Shown here: in pieces, positions 35,945 through 48,395 of the stretch | Numbering within the stretch: the stretch's first letter is position 1 | Layout of the letters: each line of letters starts with the position of its first letter | Assembly: GCA_009823505.1 (NCBI GenBank) | Contig: VZQC01003035.1 | Span: 725,412 to 789,411 of the forward strand | Origin: Rhizomys pruinosus | Lineage: Eukaryota > Chordata > Mammalia > Rodentia > Spalacidae | Length of the DNA: 64,000 bases | Reading direction: 5' to 3' | Notes under the pieces: generated by a model | What the model saw: only the letters and a program-made list of their open reading frames with translations | Database searches by the model: none | What the model was told of the DNA's origin: nothing | Position numbers and translations under genes: made by a program

Positions 35945-37934
35945 GAATAGAGACCTTCTCTACAACAGGAACCTTCCAGTACTTTTTGCTGGAGCAATAC
36001 AGGTTCCTGGGACCAGTGTTGAATATATGAAAGACAAAAATTCAAGATGAAAACTTCTCTCAAGGAGTGCCACGTAATTTGCATGTGCACAAAGACTTGG
36101 GCACAAGCTATCAGTCACCCTCAAGTCTTCCCCCCTTACTTGCCAAAGGGATTTCCCAAAAGTGGGTATAAGCTTTGCTTATATATAGACCCATTGGGTT
36201 AAAGAATCCTTTTAGAAACAAAAGCATTTGTCCTTCCAAACAAAGCTGATTCAGATATTGCGAAAATCTACATTCGCTTCAACAGATCAGGGCCAAGCAA
36301 TGAATCCCATTAGGCTGTCCCAGACCAGGAGGAAGCGTCCATGAGACGGGGTGCTTTCCAAATGAGTTTTATAAAAAAAACCATTTGAGGGCCTGGCGTG
36401 ACCGTAAGCATATACAAGTGCCTTTTCCTAGCACTAAGGAGGCAGAGGCAAGAGATCGGCCGGTGAGTTTCAAGGCAGCTGGTTGAACAAGTGAGTTCCA
36501 GCCAGCTGGCTATGAGGAGACCTGTCCTCAAAAAACAACAAGAACAAACAAAAAGACTATAAATAAAATAATTTCAATCTTGAAACCAGCATGAGTGGTT
36601 GCGAATGCCTTTTAATCCTAGCACATGGAAGAAACCGCGGTGAGTTCAAGCCAGCCTGGTCTACATAGCGAGTTCCGACCCTGGACTATATGGAGACCTT
36701 GTCTCAAAAAGGCAAAAAGAAATAATAAATAATTTTGAATTGGGTGCTGGAAAGATGCCTCAGTGGTTACAGCCTTGACTGCTCTTGCAAAGAACACAGA
36801 TTCAGATTTCCACACCCCACATGGATGCTAACAACCATACTGTCTATAACATCCAGTTCCGTGGTCCATGTCCTCATCCATGCCTCCTGCAGGCATGAGC
36901 AATGTAACATAGTTGGTGGGAGCCACATGCACCTGCCCAAGCAGAACCTCATACACATATATAATCAATCAAACATCACTTGATTGACGCACCGATTGTG
37001 AGCTCTGTGGACGCTCTTGAGGGTGTCTTGCTCTGTCCAATTGTCAGTCGACAAGTTCCTATCACACTTCCGCCCTCCCCCCCCCCCCCAATTCAAACAG
37101 AGCCTTCAATGAACTCATGTTGTTTTATTTTATTATGTCTGAAATTTATTTTATTACTTTTATGATTTTAACATACGCGGTTTTGTCCGATTTCGAATTC
37201 ACCAACCCTCGGTTACGGAGGCGGGCTACATCCTTGTCCTCTAGGTCTCACATCCTTGTTTGGTAGTGCCTAGAGTAATCCGACCTGCACTCCGAGCTCT
37301 GCCTTTTTATTTATTATTATTTCATTTTTGGTCTTTTTTTAAGACAGGGTTTTTTTTTTTTTTTTTTTTTTTTTTTTGGAACTCACTCTGTAGACCGCTG
37401 GCCTTGACGCGACAGAGTCTGCCTGGCCTCTGCTCCCAAGTGCTAGGATTAGGCATGGCCCACCACGCCTGGCTTAGCTCTGCCTCTTTAAATGGACCTC
37501 CCATCACCTCTATAGCCGGCGCTGTCAATGTCCTTCCCATATGTCTTTCTGCTGCTAGTGGTTTTCTTCATTAGGTGCTTATCTCTCTCTGCTTAAGAGC
37601 TGTCCTTTCATCTGGAAAAATCCATAGAGAAGGCCGTACATAAATGCTGAGTTAGTGTACCCAGGAAAAAAACATCAGCCATCAGGTAATGGTCCTCGAG
37701 TAAGATAATTCTGAGGACTGTCATCATCTATTTCTAAGTGTCTTGGTAGACTTGATCCCAGGTTTCCACAGCAGTGACATGCACAATTACACAGTCATTT
37801 CAGCTTCTTTTCCCTCCTTGTTTCACCTTTGCACTCCTTTTACTAGTATCATTTTTCCATTATATCTTCTCTCAAGCATAGACTAGAGTCATACATATTT
37901 TTTCTCATAAAATGATTCTTAAGAGCCAATCCTA

Positions 37935-38190
37935 GGGGGCTTGGAAGAGATGGCTAGCGCTTATAAGAGCGCCGAACGCTCCCCTTGCAGAGGACCCTGG
38001 TTCATCCCAGCACCCACATGTTGGCCTAGAACCGTCTGAAAACTCCAACTCCAGGAGAAACTCCACTTCCAGGAGAAACGACGCCCACGTCTGCCTCGCG
38101 GCAAGTGCACGACCGGGTGCACAAGACTTGCATGCAACAATACATTCGTACACATAACAAAATAAATAAATTGAATAAAAAGTAAAATAA
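37935..38190 (+). repeat. B2 SINE, young subfamily (arm C4, error-laden)
   Basis: Same element as 29858-30095 but with numerous one-base gains and losses, for example in the head and in the CpG-rich body. It is useful as a measure of residual sequence error. Confidence 0.9.
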
Positions 38191-38867
38191 AAAAAAAAAT
38201 AACAAGAATCCAATCTAAGACATTTGCTGCCAGGATATGGACAGGAAGTGGACTTGGGACTACCATGCAAGTTCTAAAACAAGTTTACACTTGACAATCA
38301 CTTTTGAAAAAAAAAAATAAGCCGGGCCTGGTAGCCATGCCTTTAATCCCAGGCAAGCCCGTGGATCTCTGTGAGTTCAAACTGCCACGCCTGGTCTACG
38401 ATAGTGGCCTTACCAGGACAGCATGAGAGGCTACATGGAGACCTTGTCCAGAAAAGACAAAAAAAAAAAAAAAAAAAAAAAAAGACCCTACGGCTGATGA
38501 TGAGATGTGGAGGGACATCCCAGCATGTTTTCTACAAAAAATATTAGAAGTGGTGAATGTTGCTCAGACTGTGATTAATTAATATGAGATGAGTCAGGCA
38601 GAAAGAGAGACTGTAATTTTTGTAGTAGGTCTTAACCACAGTGCTGTTGTCAAGAATTATCATGGGCTAAGACCACCGAGTGACTATTTGAATGCTATTC
38701 TCTGACAAGGTGAGTACAGAGAACTAAAAGTAGCCATCAGGTAATAGGTTAACAGAATAATTTACCTATGTTAAGTACTGATAATTTTTCAAATTGGATA
38801 TTTCATACATTGATATATTTTCTTACTTTCTTGGATAATTTATACTCCATAAAAAGTTATTTCTTCG

Positions 38868-39035
38868 TGTTATCGCGGCATTGGTGGTCAGGCCTTTAAT
38901 CCTAAGCAACTTGGGGGTCAGAGCAGGACGATTTTTTGCGATGTCAAGGCCAGCTGCTCTACAGAGTGAAGTTCGCCAGGACAGCGGGGCTACAGGGACC
39001 CTGTCTCAAAAACACAAAGAAAAAAAAAAAAAAAG
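38868..39035 (+). repeat. B1 SINE (arm C4)
   Basis: Degraded B1 ('ggcattggtggtcaggcctttaatcctaagcaacttggg' to 'accctgtctcaaaaacac'). The mirror copy, 17511-17668, is clean and retains perfect TSDs, so the damage here is probably error. Confidence 0.85.
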
Positions 39036-39244
39036 TTAGTGTTTATCAAATGCATAACAGGAGACTACAGTATATTGGCTTTGACTTGAAATCTGTCTGA
39101 TACTAATATTAAGTATGATAATGGTGGAGTTGATTAAGAGAACTATCAGCCTAAAATCCAGACATACTCCAGGAACCTGCTAATGAGAATGCAGACCTCG
39201 CTGAAAAGCAGACTCTGTATCTGATTATAAGAATGGCAAAACTG

Positions 39245-39470
39245 GGACTGGAGAGATGGTTCAGTGGTTAAGAGCACTGGCTGCTCTTGCAGAGGACCAG
39301 TTCAATTCTCAGAACCTACATGGTGGCTAACAACCATCCATAACTCCAGTTTCGAGGAAATCTGATGCTCTCTTCTGACCTCCACAGGCTTTGCATGACA
39401 TGGGTACACTTACATACATGAAGGCAATACACTTATACACATAAAATTAAAAATAAATATTTTAAAAATA
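39245..39470 (+). repeat. B2 SINE (arm C4)
   Basis: 'gggactggagagatggttcagtgg' to an A-rich tail; clean copy, mirror of 17080-17300. Confidence 0.92.
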
Positions 39471-39532
39471 ACAGCAAAACTATGAAGGAGGCTGGAGCCA
39501 TAGCCTAGCAAGCTTTCAGAGCTAACAGCAGA

Positions 39533-41095
39533 ATTCTTCTAACAACAGAATCTGGTAAGGAGTAAATAAGATCATGATACACAATAATGGGCCATGTAAG
39601 TTTAAGACCACTAAGTTCCATGAATTCCTTTAAATCAGTAGAAATATCACCCCTTGTACCCTATGCAGAGGAGACAACTCTCCATGAAAGAACCTCCTCA
39701 GAAGCTAAAGTTTCATAAGAGGATATTTATTCTCTCCAAAGCCTGCTGTACCTCTTTGCTTTTTCTCAACCAATATCTAGGACAAAGTCTTGACACAACA
39801 TAACTGCAAAGTATAGCACATTTTATGGGAGGAAATGGACTATTTTGCAAGAGAAAAATGTTCAAGCTGCTACATAGCCAGAAGAAATTTGGAGAATATG
39901 CCTGAGAATGGATCTTGAGGGCACTGGACTAGGCTTGGAATACAAAGTTGTATTGGAGGCAGTTTATTGACATGAGAGCACTTTCCCTTAACTTTGTATT
40001 TAATGCCTCAACAAAGATACTCAAAGGCAGTTTTAAAACTGTTGTCATGGTTATTTGAAGCTTCACAGCAATAATGGCCTCCAGCATATGAAGAGGAACC
40101 CCAGAACTGTCTTAGCAATGTACTGAAGAAGGATTCAGGAGGCTCAGAGAAGTACTCTTGTTGAGCTGAATTCCCTATTTTTGACTGAGAAGACACTAAC
40201 TGACTATGCTCCCCAAAGGTCCTGGGGGACCTTTCTTCCTTACTTACTGCCTCTCTGCTTTCACTAAAGCATTAAAATTCTATATCATCATAATTAGTGG
40301 TTCCTAGTGGCTATTCTCTAAGGCCAGAAAAAACAGAGGGAGATGTAGCCACCAGTGTCCAATGTCAAAGGGACTAAGATTCTGGGATATCCAGGACTAA
40401 GTCAGAAGCAAAGTGAATGCAATTTGAGATGCCAGTAAGACTGGAATGATAACAAGGAGCCATGGGGATCTCCAGGAAGCTGCTAGAATGACAGTCATTA
40501 TGTTCCCAGAGGTGAGACAAGTGCTTTGGCAACGAAGGTCTTGTTTAGTTTATAAAACCAAAAATGATCAACGAGGCATAATCAAGAGACTGATGCAATC
40601 TGCTACAACAGAAGACTATAATTCCCTCATCCAGCTTCCAAACATCAGATGGTTCTTGGATCCAGACACCATCAATAACGAAAGAGACCAGGTTCCTTTA
40701 TGAAGAATCCTAGAAATGCTGCTGAAAATATATACAGTAACAGTATTTCTGTTCCCTCCCTAAAAGGACCCTTGGGTATTTATAAGAAAACTGCATACTA
40801 GGGAAAACAGAATGCTCAAATACTGTAAAGGCTGTAGGTTGAATATAAGGCCCGAGTATTTTGAACCTGTTAGAAAAACATAACTCTGTTAGAATGTAGA
40901 ACATAGAAAGGCGTGTGAAACATGGTCCCCTGACAAATGCCTGCCTCAGTGGGCTGCCAACCTCATTCTGTCACTTTCCAGGTCCCTGATTACATATCTA
41001 CTTGGGTATACCTAGAAGTTCATAAGACTCTTCCTGATTGGTATCACAGAAAAACCAGAATAGAATGGCCAAATAGCAGCCTCCTGCCACCCCGA
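39533..41095. other. No gene; possible degraded endogenous retroviral internal sequence
   Basis: A broad stretch with stops in all frames. The phrase 'agaggatatttattctctccaaagcctgctgtacctc' and the region 40450-40710 have the feel of old ERVL/MaLR-type internal sequence. I cannot identify the family, and no coding potential remains. Confidence 0.3.
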
Positions 41096-41099
41096 CACT

Positions 41100-41368
41100 C
41101 CACAAACTCACATAAATTTAAACATCCACACACATGCTCTCAAATGCACCCACAGATCCATAAATACACTCAAACCCATGCACTAAAAGATATTCACATA
41201 CTCACACTAAAACACAACCATAGATCCATCTACCTATGCACTCAAATGTACACACATATACACATACTCAAATACTTTGACATATATCAGACACATTCAT
41301 ATTTTCATGCCTATATATATATTCATACCAACATACCCAAACACATACATACGCATGCTCATACCCCT
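41100..41368 (+). repeat. CA-rich low-complexity tract
   Basis: Degenerate (CA)/(CATA)-rich DNA. It keeps a plus-strand frame open across 40937-41428, rich in His and Thr, which is compositional rather than a gene. Confidence 0.8.
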
Positions 41369-41369
41369 G

Positions 41370-41905
41370 GCTATAGTTTGAATATCTTTGTTCTTTCCCA
41401 AAGTTTCATGCTAAAACCACAACCCTAATATGAGAGTGCCGGATACTGTGGCTTTGGGGAAGGTCTTTAGGTCACGAGGGTTCTTCCAGATTAAAGGTCT
41501 ATTTACATAGCCTGGCGTGATGACACACGCCTTTAATCCTAGTACTTGGGAGGCAGAGGCAGGTGGATCTTTGTGAGTTCAAGGCCAGCCTGGTCTACAG
41601 AGTGAGTTCCAGGACAACTGAGGCTACAGGGAGACCCTGTCTCAAAAAGACCAAAACAAAAAAAGTTCTATTACAAAGTCTTTTAGGGATGGGTCCTCTC
41701 AATCTTATGGCCTTCTGCTATATACGAAGACAGTGTTTATTCCCTCTTTCCCTTTCTGCCTTCCATCATGTGGAGACACAGCGAGACCATCTTCATCAGA
41801 CGCTGGTGCCTTGATCTTTCACTTGCCAGCTGTAGAGTTTTGAGAGGCTCGATTTCTGTTCTTTACAAATTAGCCAATCTGTGCTATGGTAACAACACAA
41901 AAAAA
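41370..41905 (+). repeat. MLT1-type MaLR LTR, split by a B1
   Basis: 'tatagtttgaatatctttgttc', 'gatgggtcctctcaatcttatgg', 'catgtggagacacagcgagacc' and terminal 'aattagccaatctgtgctatgg' follow MLT1 LTR order. A B1 lies inside at 41510-41664. Confidence 0.75.
41510..41664 (+). repeat. B1 SINE inside the MLT1 LTR
   Basis: Complete B1 'gcctggcgtgatgacacacgcc' to 'ctcaaaaagacc' plus A-tail. Flanks tctatttaca / tctattacaa look like a mildly diverged TSD. Confidence 0.93.
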
Positions 41906-41921
41906 AACAAAATAGGCTATA

Positions 41922-41944
41922 ACACACACGCACACACACACACC
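41922..41944. repeat. (CA)n/(CG) microsatellite
   Basis: Short CA run with one CG step. Confidence 0.85.
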
Positions 41945-42620
41945 AACTATAGACAAGTTCCCTGATGAGATGCAAAAATCCTCAATAAAATTCTTGAAAA
42001 CTAAATTCAAAAACACATTAAGAATATTATAAACCAAAACCAAGTTGGTTTCATTGTAGGGATGCAAGGTTAGTTCAAATATTCAAATCAGGGACTGTAA
42101 AAATGGTTTAGTGGTTAAGAACACTAGCTGTTCTTGCAGAAGACCCTAGTTCAAATCCCAGCACCCACATCGTGGCTAATGATCAGTCATAACTCAAGTC
42201 CCAAGGGATCCAACACTCTCTTCTGACCTCTATAGTCATTGCACGACACTGGCGCACTTACATATATGTAAGCAATACACTCACACACATAAAATAAAAA
42301 TTATAAATATGTAAGTCAATAATTCAACACATACATAGACTTAAAGACAAAATCTGCATGATCATCTCAATCAACGCAGAAAGGCCTTCAATAAAATTCA
42401 ACATCCCTTCAAGATAAAAGCCATAAAAATAATAGAAGAAACATATCTCAATATAGTAAAAAGTATAAAAAATGATAGCTAACATTATGCTAAATGGGGG
42501 AAAGGGTTGAGGGCATTACGCCTTAAATCTAGAATGAGATAAGGGTTATCTACTCACTGTATTCTCATCTAATGTAGGCCTCAAAGTCTCAGCTAAAGAA
42601 ATAAGAAAAGAGAATGAAAC
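41945..42620 (+). repeat. Old L1 ORF2 (reverse transcriptase) fragment with B2 insertion
   Basis: Degenerate RT-domain coding sequence: 'caagttggtttcattgtagggatgcaagg', then 'catgatcatctcaatcaacgcagaaagg' and 'acattatgctaaatgggg'. A B2 splits it. It is older than the L1 that follows. Confidence 0.75.
42090..42303 (+). repeat. B2 SINE inside old L1
   Basis: 'gggactgtaaaaatggtttagtgg' head (diverged), B2 body, and tail 'aaaataaaaattataaat'. Confidence 0.88.
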
Positions 42621-43934
42621 TTGTTAAATAGAAAAGGAAAAAGTGAAATTATCCCTCTCAGAATTACAACTGACTTCTCAGTGCAAACTATGAAAGCAAG
42701 AAGAACATGGAGCAAAGCACTCCCAGTGTTAAAGGACAATAGATGCCAACCCAGGTTTCTACACCCAGCAAAAATGTCGATTATAGTTGAAGGAGAGAGA
42801 AAAATCTTCCATGACATAAACAAGATGATAGAAAACACATCCAGAAAACCAACCCTTCAGAAAATACTTGGAGCAATTCAAATGACAGAAGAGAGGAGCA
42901 ACTATCCCCAGGCACCTAGAAAGAGAAATTAATAAAAACATAACTGCAGAAGTAGAAACCAAGACTAAAAATGCAAATGGATAATAAGGTGAAAGGAAGA
43001 AACACACATCTTTCAATTATAACCTTAAATATTAATGGACTAAACTCCCCAATCAAAAGACATAGACTAGGAGATTGTATTAAGAAACAAAACCCATCTA
43101 TATGCTGTCTACAAGAAACCCATCTCAAGGATAGGCACCAACTTAAGGTGAAGGGATAGGAAAAAATATTCCAAGCAAATGGTACCAAAAAGAAAGCAGG
43201 TGTTGCTATTTTAATATCAGACAAAATAGACTTCAAAGTAAAATAAATCAGAAGAGACAAAGAAGGCCATTACATTTTTATCAAAGGAACAATTGACCAT
43301 GATGATTTCACAGATCATTAATATATATGCACCACAAACTCTGATGACCAAAACTTATAAAGACAATTCTCCAGGACCTCAAGGACAATTAAATCCCAGC
43401 ACTACTCATAGTAGGAGACTTCAATACCCACTAAGTCCTTTGGACAGATCAACCAGACAAAGAATAAAAGGAAACATCAAACCGAATGACACAATATAAA
43501 CAAATGGATCTACGGACATCTACCAAATATTCCTCCCAAATACCAGAGAATACATTTTCTACTCAGCACCCCACAGATTTTCTCCAAAATCAACCACAAC
43601 TGGGAGCACAGAAAAAAACCTACAAATACAAAAATATTAATATTTTCATGCATTCATCAGACCACAGTGAATAAAGCTCATATCAACAAGGATAAGCCCT
43701 ACTATCTCAAGAACACATGGAGACTAAACAACACTCCTGAATAACAAATGGGTCAAGGAAGAAATAAGAAATAAAAGCATTCTGGAACTGAAATGACAAT
43801 GACAAACACACAGAAAAACCTATGGATACTTTAAAAGCAGTACTAAGAGAAGTTTATGGCCCTGGGTGCCTACATTAGAAAACAGAAAGAGCACAAGTGA
43901 ATGATCTAATACTACAGCTAAAACACTTGAGAGA

Positions 43935-44279
43935 TGTGTGGTTTGAATGTGTGTCCCCATAGGCTCTAGGTATTCAACGTTTGTCTCCAGTTGGTGGCAC
44001 GTTTTGGAGTCTTGGGTGTGTTGGCCATGTGGAGGAAGTGTTCGACTGGGGGCAGGCTTAGTGAGCTTAACAACTTGATGGCTCTACAGTTCTCTCCTCT
44101 TCCTGTTTCCATTAAGATGATGACCCTCGCTTTGCTGCTCCAGATCCAGCCGCCATGCCTCCCGCCACAATGGACTCTAATTCCCTGGAACCGCCAATTG
44201 TAAGCTCAAATAACTCTTCCTTTTATAATTCCTTGGTCATGGTGCTTTATCACAGCAACAAGAAAAGTGACTAATATAG
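43935..44279 (+). repeat. 5' LTR of MaLR element
   Basis: About 345 bp. Compared with the 3' LTR it differs by scattered indels and substitutions, indicating an old insertion. It contains 'ccttggtcatggtgctttatcacagcaac'. Confidence 0.85.
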
Positions 44280-45572
44280 TTATTGGTACAGAGAGTGGGC
44301 TGTGTGCTGTGAAGAACCTGATCATGTGTATGTTTTGGAGAAGTGTGAGGCTTTGGAACTTTGGGCTGGAAAGGCTGTACTATGCTAAGCAGAGCTTAAA
44401 GGGCCATTCTGTAGGAGCCTGAAGAAAGCATGCTGCAAAGTGTGGTTCCAGGGGAAAATAAAGACTTAGGCAGCAACCAGGATATTTTGATAAAGAGTCT
44501 GGCAGCAGTTTGCCCACAGCCCAGATGCTTGCCTGATTGCTAAGTTGAAAATGGTTGGACTGATGTCTTTGGCGAGATATTTCAACAGACAGCCTAATGT
44601 ATAAATGGTGGCGTGGCTATTAATGTGAATATTGTGCGAGATCTACATAAAAGAGCAGATGGGCAGAAAGAAATGCAGAATGAACAGTGTAGGAAGATTA
44701 AAGGTGGGGCCAAGGCACTGTGAAGGAGAGGGCTCCCTTTCATAAGAGATTAAAGCAATTAAGGAGAGGCCTGAGATTTACAAGTAAACAAAAGAATCAG
44801 TACCTTCAGAGCAAGACCACACCCAGCTAATCCTCCAACAAATACCAGAGGCAGAGAAAAGTTGCAATGTGGTTGAAATAGGCCAGGGTCCATCCCAAAT
44901 TGCAGCCAAACTCGGCAGTTTCATTCAGTGGTGCTGGCTTTAGACATGAAGTTGCAAGAGTGAAGGGTCATCAGTTCTTCCTCCACAGTTTCAAGAGCTG
45001 CCAAGGTCAGGCATAGCAGCAGCAGGGTGTCCCTGCATAAAGAGGCCCGCAGGCCATTGCATGAAGCTGTGAATGTGAAGCCTGGTTGGCAGCAGAGACC
45101 CCAAGAAGATATTGAGATGCCAGACCTGTGAGATATTTGCCAAGGAGAGCTTGCATACGGGAGTGGTACCAGCCTAAGAGAGAGCTGTATGTTGCAAGCA
45201 AAGCTGGAAAAGCTAGCCTCTAAGCCCTTTGGAAGTCAAGTCCCAGAAGTTTGCATGTGGAGTACTGGACTTGGTGTTTGCCCTGCTGGTTTTCGGTCTT
45301 ATTTTGGTCCAGTATTTCCTCACTTATGCCTCTATTCCTCCCTTTTGGAATGCGAATATGTATTCGGTTCCACGTACATTGGGATATTAATTTGTCTTTT
45401 ATTTTACAGGAGTTTACAGTTTTAAGAGATTGGCCTGAGTCTCAGAAGAGACTTTGGACTGTGATACTTTTGAATGAATTGAAACTGGTAAAGACTAGTG
45501 GGACTTTTAAGGTTGGATTAAATGCATTTTGCATTTTATATGGTCAGGAGCCTATGGGGCCAAGGAGTGGAA

Positions 45573-45928
45573 TGTGTGGTTTGAATGTGTGTCCCCCTAG
45601 GCTCTAGGTATTCAGACGTTTGTCTCCAGTTGGTGACACTGTTTTTGTGAGGTCTTGAGGGTGTGTGGCCGTGCTGGAGGAAGTGTGTACTGGGGCAGGG
45701 CTTAGTGAGCTTAACAAGCCTTGTGGTTACAGGTTTGCTCCTCTCTGTTTCCTGCTATTTAGATCTGATGACTCAGCTTTTGCTCTGGCATGCCTCCAGT
45801 CCGCATGCCTCCGCCAATGGACTCAATTCCTGGAACTCTCAATCGTAAGCTCAAATAAACTCTTCTTTTATAAGTTCCTTGGTCATGAGTGCTTTATCAC
45901 AGCAACAGAAAAGTGACTAATACAGTAG
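45573..45928 (+). repeat. 3' LTR of MaLR element
   Basis: Direct repeat of the 5' LTR. It ends at ctaataca, followed immediately by resumed L1 ORF2 sequence (gtagacaaacaaaaatg). Confidence 0.85.
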
Positions 45929-48146
45929 ACAAACAAAAATGAATCCTAAGATGCAACAGACAGGAAGAATAACAAAAATCAGAGCAGAAGTCAATGAAAT
46001 AGAAACAAAGAAAACATACAAGATAGACAGGCCTCTAGCCCAGTTATCCAAAGAAGAGCAACTCCAATCAATAGAATTGGTGATTTAAAGGGGAAACATC
46101 ACAACAGACATGAAAAAGATCCAGACAATCATATGGAATACTTCAAAAACCTATACTCTCACATAATTGAAACCTAGGAGAAATGGAGAATATCTGAAAT
46201 ATGGGAATCACCAAAGCTTAACCAAGAAGAATCAACAGCTTAAATAGACCATATATATGAAGAAATTGAAGAGGTAATAGAAACCTCCAACTAAAAAACG
46301 GGCAGAATTCTATAAAATGTTTCAAAAAGACTTACAACCATTATTACTCAATTTTTCAGAAGGATACAAATGGAGGGAATTCTCCCAAATTCCTTCTATG
46401 AAGCCAGCATCACTCTAATACCAAAACCAGGCAAAGATACAACCAAAAAGGAAAACTATAGACCCCTCTCATTAATGAACACAGACACAAAAATTCTCAA
46501 CAAAATACTTGCAAACCACATACAGACACACATCGAGAAGATCATCCATCATGACCAGTTGGATTCATACCAGAGATGCAGGGATGGTTCAATATACGAA
46601 AATCAATAAATATCATAAAGTACATAAATGGAATGAAAGACAAAAACCACATGATCATCTCAATGGACAGAGAAAAAGCCTTTGACAAAATCCAGCATCC
46701 CTTCATGCTTAAAGTCCTAGAAGGAATTGGACTGGAGGATCATTCCTCAATGTAATCAAAGCCATATACAGGAAACCCACAGCCAATATCATCCTAAATG
46801 GGGAATGACAGAAACATTCCCTTTAAAGGTGGAACTCAGCAAGGCTGCCCCCTGTCACCACTCCTCTTCAATATAGTGCTTGAAACACTTTGCTGAGAGC
46901 AATAAGGAAAGAAAAGGAAATTAAAGGAGTACTAATTGGAAAAGAGGAAGTCAAGCTATCCCTATTTGCTGATGATATGATTTTACTTAAGGGATGCTAA
47001 AAACTCCACCAGAAAACTCCTAGAAACGATTAACAGCTTCAGCAAAGTGCAGAATACAAAATTAACCTTAAAAAAATCAATGGCCTTTCTTTAACCAAGA
47101 ACAAGCAACTGGAGAAAGAATTCAAAGAGACTTCCACTCACAATAGCCTCAAAAACAATAAAATACCTAGGAACAAACCTAACAAAGATGCCAAAGATCT
47201 TACAACAAAAATTTTAAACCTTTAAAGAAAGAAATTTAAGAAGACATCAGAAGATGGAAAGACCTCCCATCCTCATAGATTGGGAAAATTAATATAGTAA
47301 AACCGTCCATTCTACCCAAACTAATATACAGATTCAACATGATCCCAGTTAAAATCCCCAAGAGTTTCTTCAGAAGCTTGGGAGAAAAAATCCTTAATTT
47401 CATATGGAAAAACAAAAGACCCCAAATAGCCAAAGCAACCCTGAGCAAAAAGAGCAATACAGGAGGGATCTCTATATCAGATTTCAAGCTATATTACAGG
47501 GCTATAGTCATAAAAAAACAGCTTGGTACTGGCACAAAAACAGACCTGTTGACCAATGGAACAAAAGTGAAGATCCAAACTTGAGCACATACAATTTCAG
47601 CCACCTCATATTTGACAAGGGGGCCAAGAAGACACAATGGAGGAAAGACAGCATCTTTAGCAAGTGGTGTTGGCAAAACTGGATAACCACTTGTAGAATA
47701 AAGTTAAACCCCTACCTCTTGCCCTGTACAAAAATCAATTCCAAATGTATCAAAGACCTCAAAATGAAACCCAAAACTCTAAAGGTGATAGAAGAAAAAG
47801 TTGGTAGCAGTTTATAAGACATAGGCATAAAAAACACTTCCTAAATCAGACAGCAACTGCGCAAGAAATAAGATCCACAATTGACAAATGGGAACTCATT
47901 AAACTCAAAAGCTTCTGTACATCAAAAGAAACAATGAAGGAAGTGAAGAGAAAACCCACAGAGTGGGAGAAAACCTTCACTGCAGATACATCTGACAAAG
48001 CATTGATTTCCAGAATATACAAACTACTCAAAAAACAAAGAAGAAAAAAACAAATGAATCACTCAAAAGATGGATTAAAGAGCTGAACAGAGACTTCACA
48101 AGTGAGGAATTAGAGATGGCTGAGAAACATCTTAAAAAATGTTCAA

Positions 48147-48395
48147 CAATGGGGCTGGAGAGGTGGCCTAGTGGTTGAGAGCGCTGACCGCTCTTACAGA
48201 GGAGCCGGGTTCGATCCCCAGCACCCACATGGCGGCTGAGAACCGTCTGAAACTCCAACTCCAGGAGAACTGCAGTTCCAGGGGAATCCGACACCCTCTT
48301 CTGACCTCCGCGGCATTGCACGACACGGGTGCACAAACCTACATGCAGACAGTACACTCATACACATACAAAAATAAATAAAATTTTAAAAAAAA
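48147..48395 (+). repeat. B2 SINE, young subfamily, inside L1 ORF2
   Basis: CpG-rich head with B-box gggttcgatcccc and the internal duplication near 48252-48285. The flanks repeat 'aaaaaatgttcaaca' (about 48133-48148 and 48389-48403), giving a clear TSD. Confidence 0.95.

Larger units (their letters stand above)
35960..39532 (+). other. Arm C4, final forward copy leading to the right flank
   Basis: The forward arm carries B1/B2 copies at about 36387-36540 (B1), 36583-36712 (B1), 36745-36975 (B2), 37325-37475 (B1, antisense), 37935-38190 (young B2), 38315-38485 (B1), 38868-39035 (B1) and 39245-39470 (B2). 36230-37470 and 37850-39030 contain many short indels relative to C1/C2. About 37470-37855 is identical to 29400-29790. 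It is continuous with unique sequence after 39532. Confidence 0.85.
43935..45928 (+). mobile_element. MaLR (ORR1-like) LTR retrotransposon with both LTRs, in L1 ORF2
   Basis: Two direct LTRs (43935-44279 and 45573-45928) flank about 1.3 kb of internal DNA. Each LTR starts tgtgtggtttgaatgtgtgtcccc and ends near cagcaaca(a)gaaaagtgactaata. The internal part opens with 'ttggtacagagagtgggctgtg', as in known MaLR internal regions, and there is a purine-rich stretch before the 3' LTR. No gag or pol frame is present; non-autonomous MaLRs lack them. Possible TSD agaga/gtaga is poor. Confidence 0.85.

Noticed and set aside
11623..39532. A functional giant palindrome (such as an ampliconic or hairpin-forming locus)
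   Set aside because: Arbitrary copy edges, a join at an N, indel-type differences and error clustering in repeats favour assembly error. The possibility is kept only as an alternative in the findings.
40937..41428. 163-codon frame rich in His/Thr
   Set aside because: It spans a CA-rich low-complexity tract and runs into an MLT1 LTR; composition explains it.
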